The position numbers and the translations under genes were made by a program. 64,000 bases of DNA from Flavobacterium sp. N1736 (GTDB lineage: Bacteria; Bacteroidota; Bacteroidia; Flavobacteriales; Flavobacteriaceae): the NCBI RefSeq assembly GCF_025947065.1, contig NZ_CP109994.1, positions 2,232,001 to 2,296,000 on the forward strand. The letters run 5' to 3'. Under the pieces are notes generated by a model. That model was not told where the DNA came from. It saw nothing but the letters and a program-made list of their open reading frames with translations, and searched no databases. Of this stretch, positions 62,799 through 64,000 are shown one piece after another (position 1 is the first letter of the stretch; the number at the start of each line of letters is the position of its first letter).

Positions 62799-64000
62799 AT
62801 GAAAAATACAAACTCTTTATCACAATCACACAAGATTTTATTTTTGAATACTTTAGCATTCACCGTATGTTTTGCTTGTTGGACATTAAACGGTGTATTG
62901 GTTACTTTTTTGGTTGACAATGACATTTTCAATTGGAGCGTTGTACAAGTGGGCTGGTTACTCGGCATTCCTATTTTAACCGGCTCAATTATGCGTTTGC
63001 CAATTGGTATTCTTACCGATAAATTTGGCGGGAAATATGTTTTTTCGCTTTTGCTCCTGCTCTGTTCGATTCCTTTATTTTTATTGCCTTATGCCGATAG
63101 TTTTATAATGTTTGCATTGTTAAGCTTTTTGTTTGGAATGGTGGGAACGAGTTTTGCTGTAGGAATTGGCTATACTTCTATTTGGTACCCTAAAGAATGG
63201 CAGGGACGCGCTTTGGGAATTTTTGGAATGGGAAATGCCGGAGCAGCGATCACTACATTTTTAGCGCCTTCATTACTTAATTATTTTTCGATTGATGATC
63301 CTCAAAACGGCTGGAAAATACTTCCTGTTATTTATGCTGTTGCATTAATTATTATTGGTTTTGCCTTTTTAATCTTCGCTAAAAATAAAAAAATAGAGAA
63401 CGATACCAGAACAGTTTCTCAAATGCTTCAATCCTTAAAATGTGCCAGAGTTTGGCGTTTTGGAGCGTACTATTTTTTGGTTTTCGGCTGTTTTGTTGCT
63501 TATTCGCAATGGCTTTTACCCAATTTTATGAATGTTTATCAAACCAGTTTGGTTATGGGAGGCTTATTTGCCACACTTTTTAGCTTGCCTTCAGGCGTTA
63601 TCAGAGCTTTTGGTGGTTATTTGTCAGATAAATTCGGAGCTCGAAAAGTGATGTATTGGGTTTTAAGTTCTTCTGTTATTTTGAGTGCCTTATTAATGAT
63701 TCCAAAAATGGAAATCACTACAACCGGACCCGGAATTTTAGCCTCTAAAAAAGGAAATATAACGGCTGTATCTGACAAAAATATTAAAATTGGAGAAACT
63801 GATTTTCCTATTGCTCAAAAAAAGGCAAATGAATCTGAAAATGCTATTTTTCCAACCAGAACATCGTGGCAGCAAGTGGTTGTTACAGAAAATCAATTGG
63901 TAAAGAAAAAAGAACTTTTAGCCAAAGGAATTACTGTGATTAAATTTGATGCTAATATGTGGGTTTTTCTAGTTCTGGTTATCCTAATAGGAATTTCGTG
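62799..64000 (+). CDS. narK: NarK-family nitrate/nitrite transporter (3' end cut by window)
   Basis: This MFS protein has 400 residues in view. Membrane segments start at about residue 12. The NarK-family signatures are GILTDKFGGKYVFS and later GVIRAFGGYLSDKFGARKV; FGMGNAGAAITTF is the nitrate-signature helix. An insert of about 80 residues (about 303-384) follows the segment ending LLMIPKMEI. It reads GPGILASKKGNITAV then a charged stretch before the next membrane helix. The frame is open to the window end. Confidence 0.92.
   Translation, partial: MKNTNSLSQSHKILFLNTLAFTVCFACWTLNGVLVTFLVDNDIFNWSVVQVGWLLGIPILTGSIMRLPIGILTDKFGGKYVFSLLLLLCSIPLFLLPYADSFIMFALLSFLFGMVGTSFAVGIGYTSIWYPKEWQGRALGIFGMGNAGAAITTFLAPSLLNYFSIDDPQNGWKILPVIYAVALIIIGFAFLIFAKNKKIENDTRTVSQMLQSLKCARVWRFGAYYFLVFGCFVAYSQWLLPNFMNVYQTSLVMGGLFATLFSLPSGVIRAFGGYLSDKFGARKVMYWVLSSSVILSALLMIPKMEITTTGPGILASKKGNITAVSDKNIKIGETDFPIAQKKANESENAIFPTRTSWQQVVVTENQLVKKKELLAKGITVIKFDANMWVFLVLVILIGIS

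Overview
The window looks like chromosome of a Flavobacterium-like member of the Bacteroidota. The evidence is low GC, promoters of the Bacteroidota form TAnnTTTG (with TTTG about 19-21 bases upstream at the best ones), many short intergenic palindromes of kinds I recall from flavobacterial genomes, and family content typical of the group: two-gene LytTR systems, a TonB-dependent receptor with a CarboxypepD_reg-like head, DUF4159, a THUMP-like methyltransferase, META lipoproteins and M43 metalloproteases. Most of it reads as ordinary chromosome. I saw no phage, insertion sequence with transposase, CRISPR array or rRNA.

Region by region. 1-4.65 kb holds envelope genes: a partial MlaD/MCE protein and an N-acetylmuramoyl-L-alanine amidase on the minus strand, divergent from LptD. 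4.7-9.1 kb is a central-carbon block: RidA, two tandem methylglyoxal synthase paralogues, a BadF-type sugar kinase, GAPDH and ATP-phosphofructokinase. 9.4-14.1 kb is a giant TamB with an apparent frameshift at its N-terminus, divergent from tsaD-rsmE. 16-24.6 kb is a mixed plus-strand run (DUF4159, SpoU methylase, M43 protease, AI-2E family permease, THUMP-like methyltransferase, a VanX-like dipeptidase on the minus strand, and a CocE/NonD hydrolase).

24.6-43.8 kb is the more accessory part: a LytTR regulator/7TM kinase pair divergent from a TonB-dependent receptor; a 1422-residue GH144-GH29-CBM fusion without a signal peptide; OMPLA phospholipase; SDR and Ohr stress genes; a 73-residue unknown ORF placed between an ohr terminator and a second LytS/LytTR pair; a DUF1223 protein with a structured leader; and a 1228-residue lipoprotein whose N-terminal phosphoesterase domain has lost its metal ligands, whose centre carries FAM20/HipA-kinase-like motifs, and whose C-terminus is an Omp85-type barrel. 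That protein is my main candidate for something undescribed.

43.9-55.7 kb: a Ser-Pro-Arg tRNA operon, thiolase, NlpC/P60 peptidase, then redox and electrophile-stress genes (AraC/aldo-keto reductase; MdaB-like, ABM and quinone-reductase-like genes; a methyltransferase; LysR), a DUF2130 protein and two META lipoproteins. Several palindromic repeat families are concentrated here.

55.9-64 kb is a coherent nitrate/nitrite module: nirB, nirD, DUF4202, a NarX-like sensor with a nitrate-type P-box, a NarL-type regulator, and the start of a NarK transporter that runs off the window. The nirB and narK upstream regions carry heptamers that match the enterobacterial NarL consensus TACYYMT next to -7 boxes that lack a visible -33 element, which suggests that this regulator pair controls the module.
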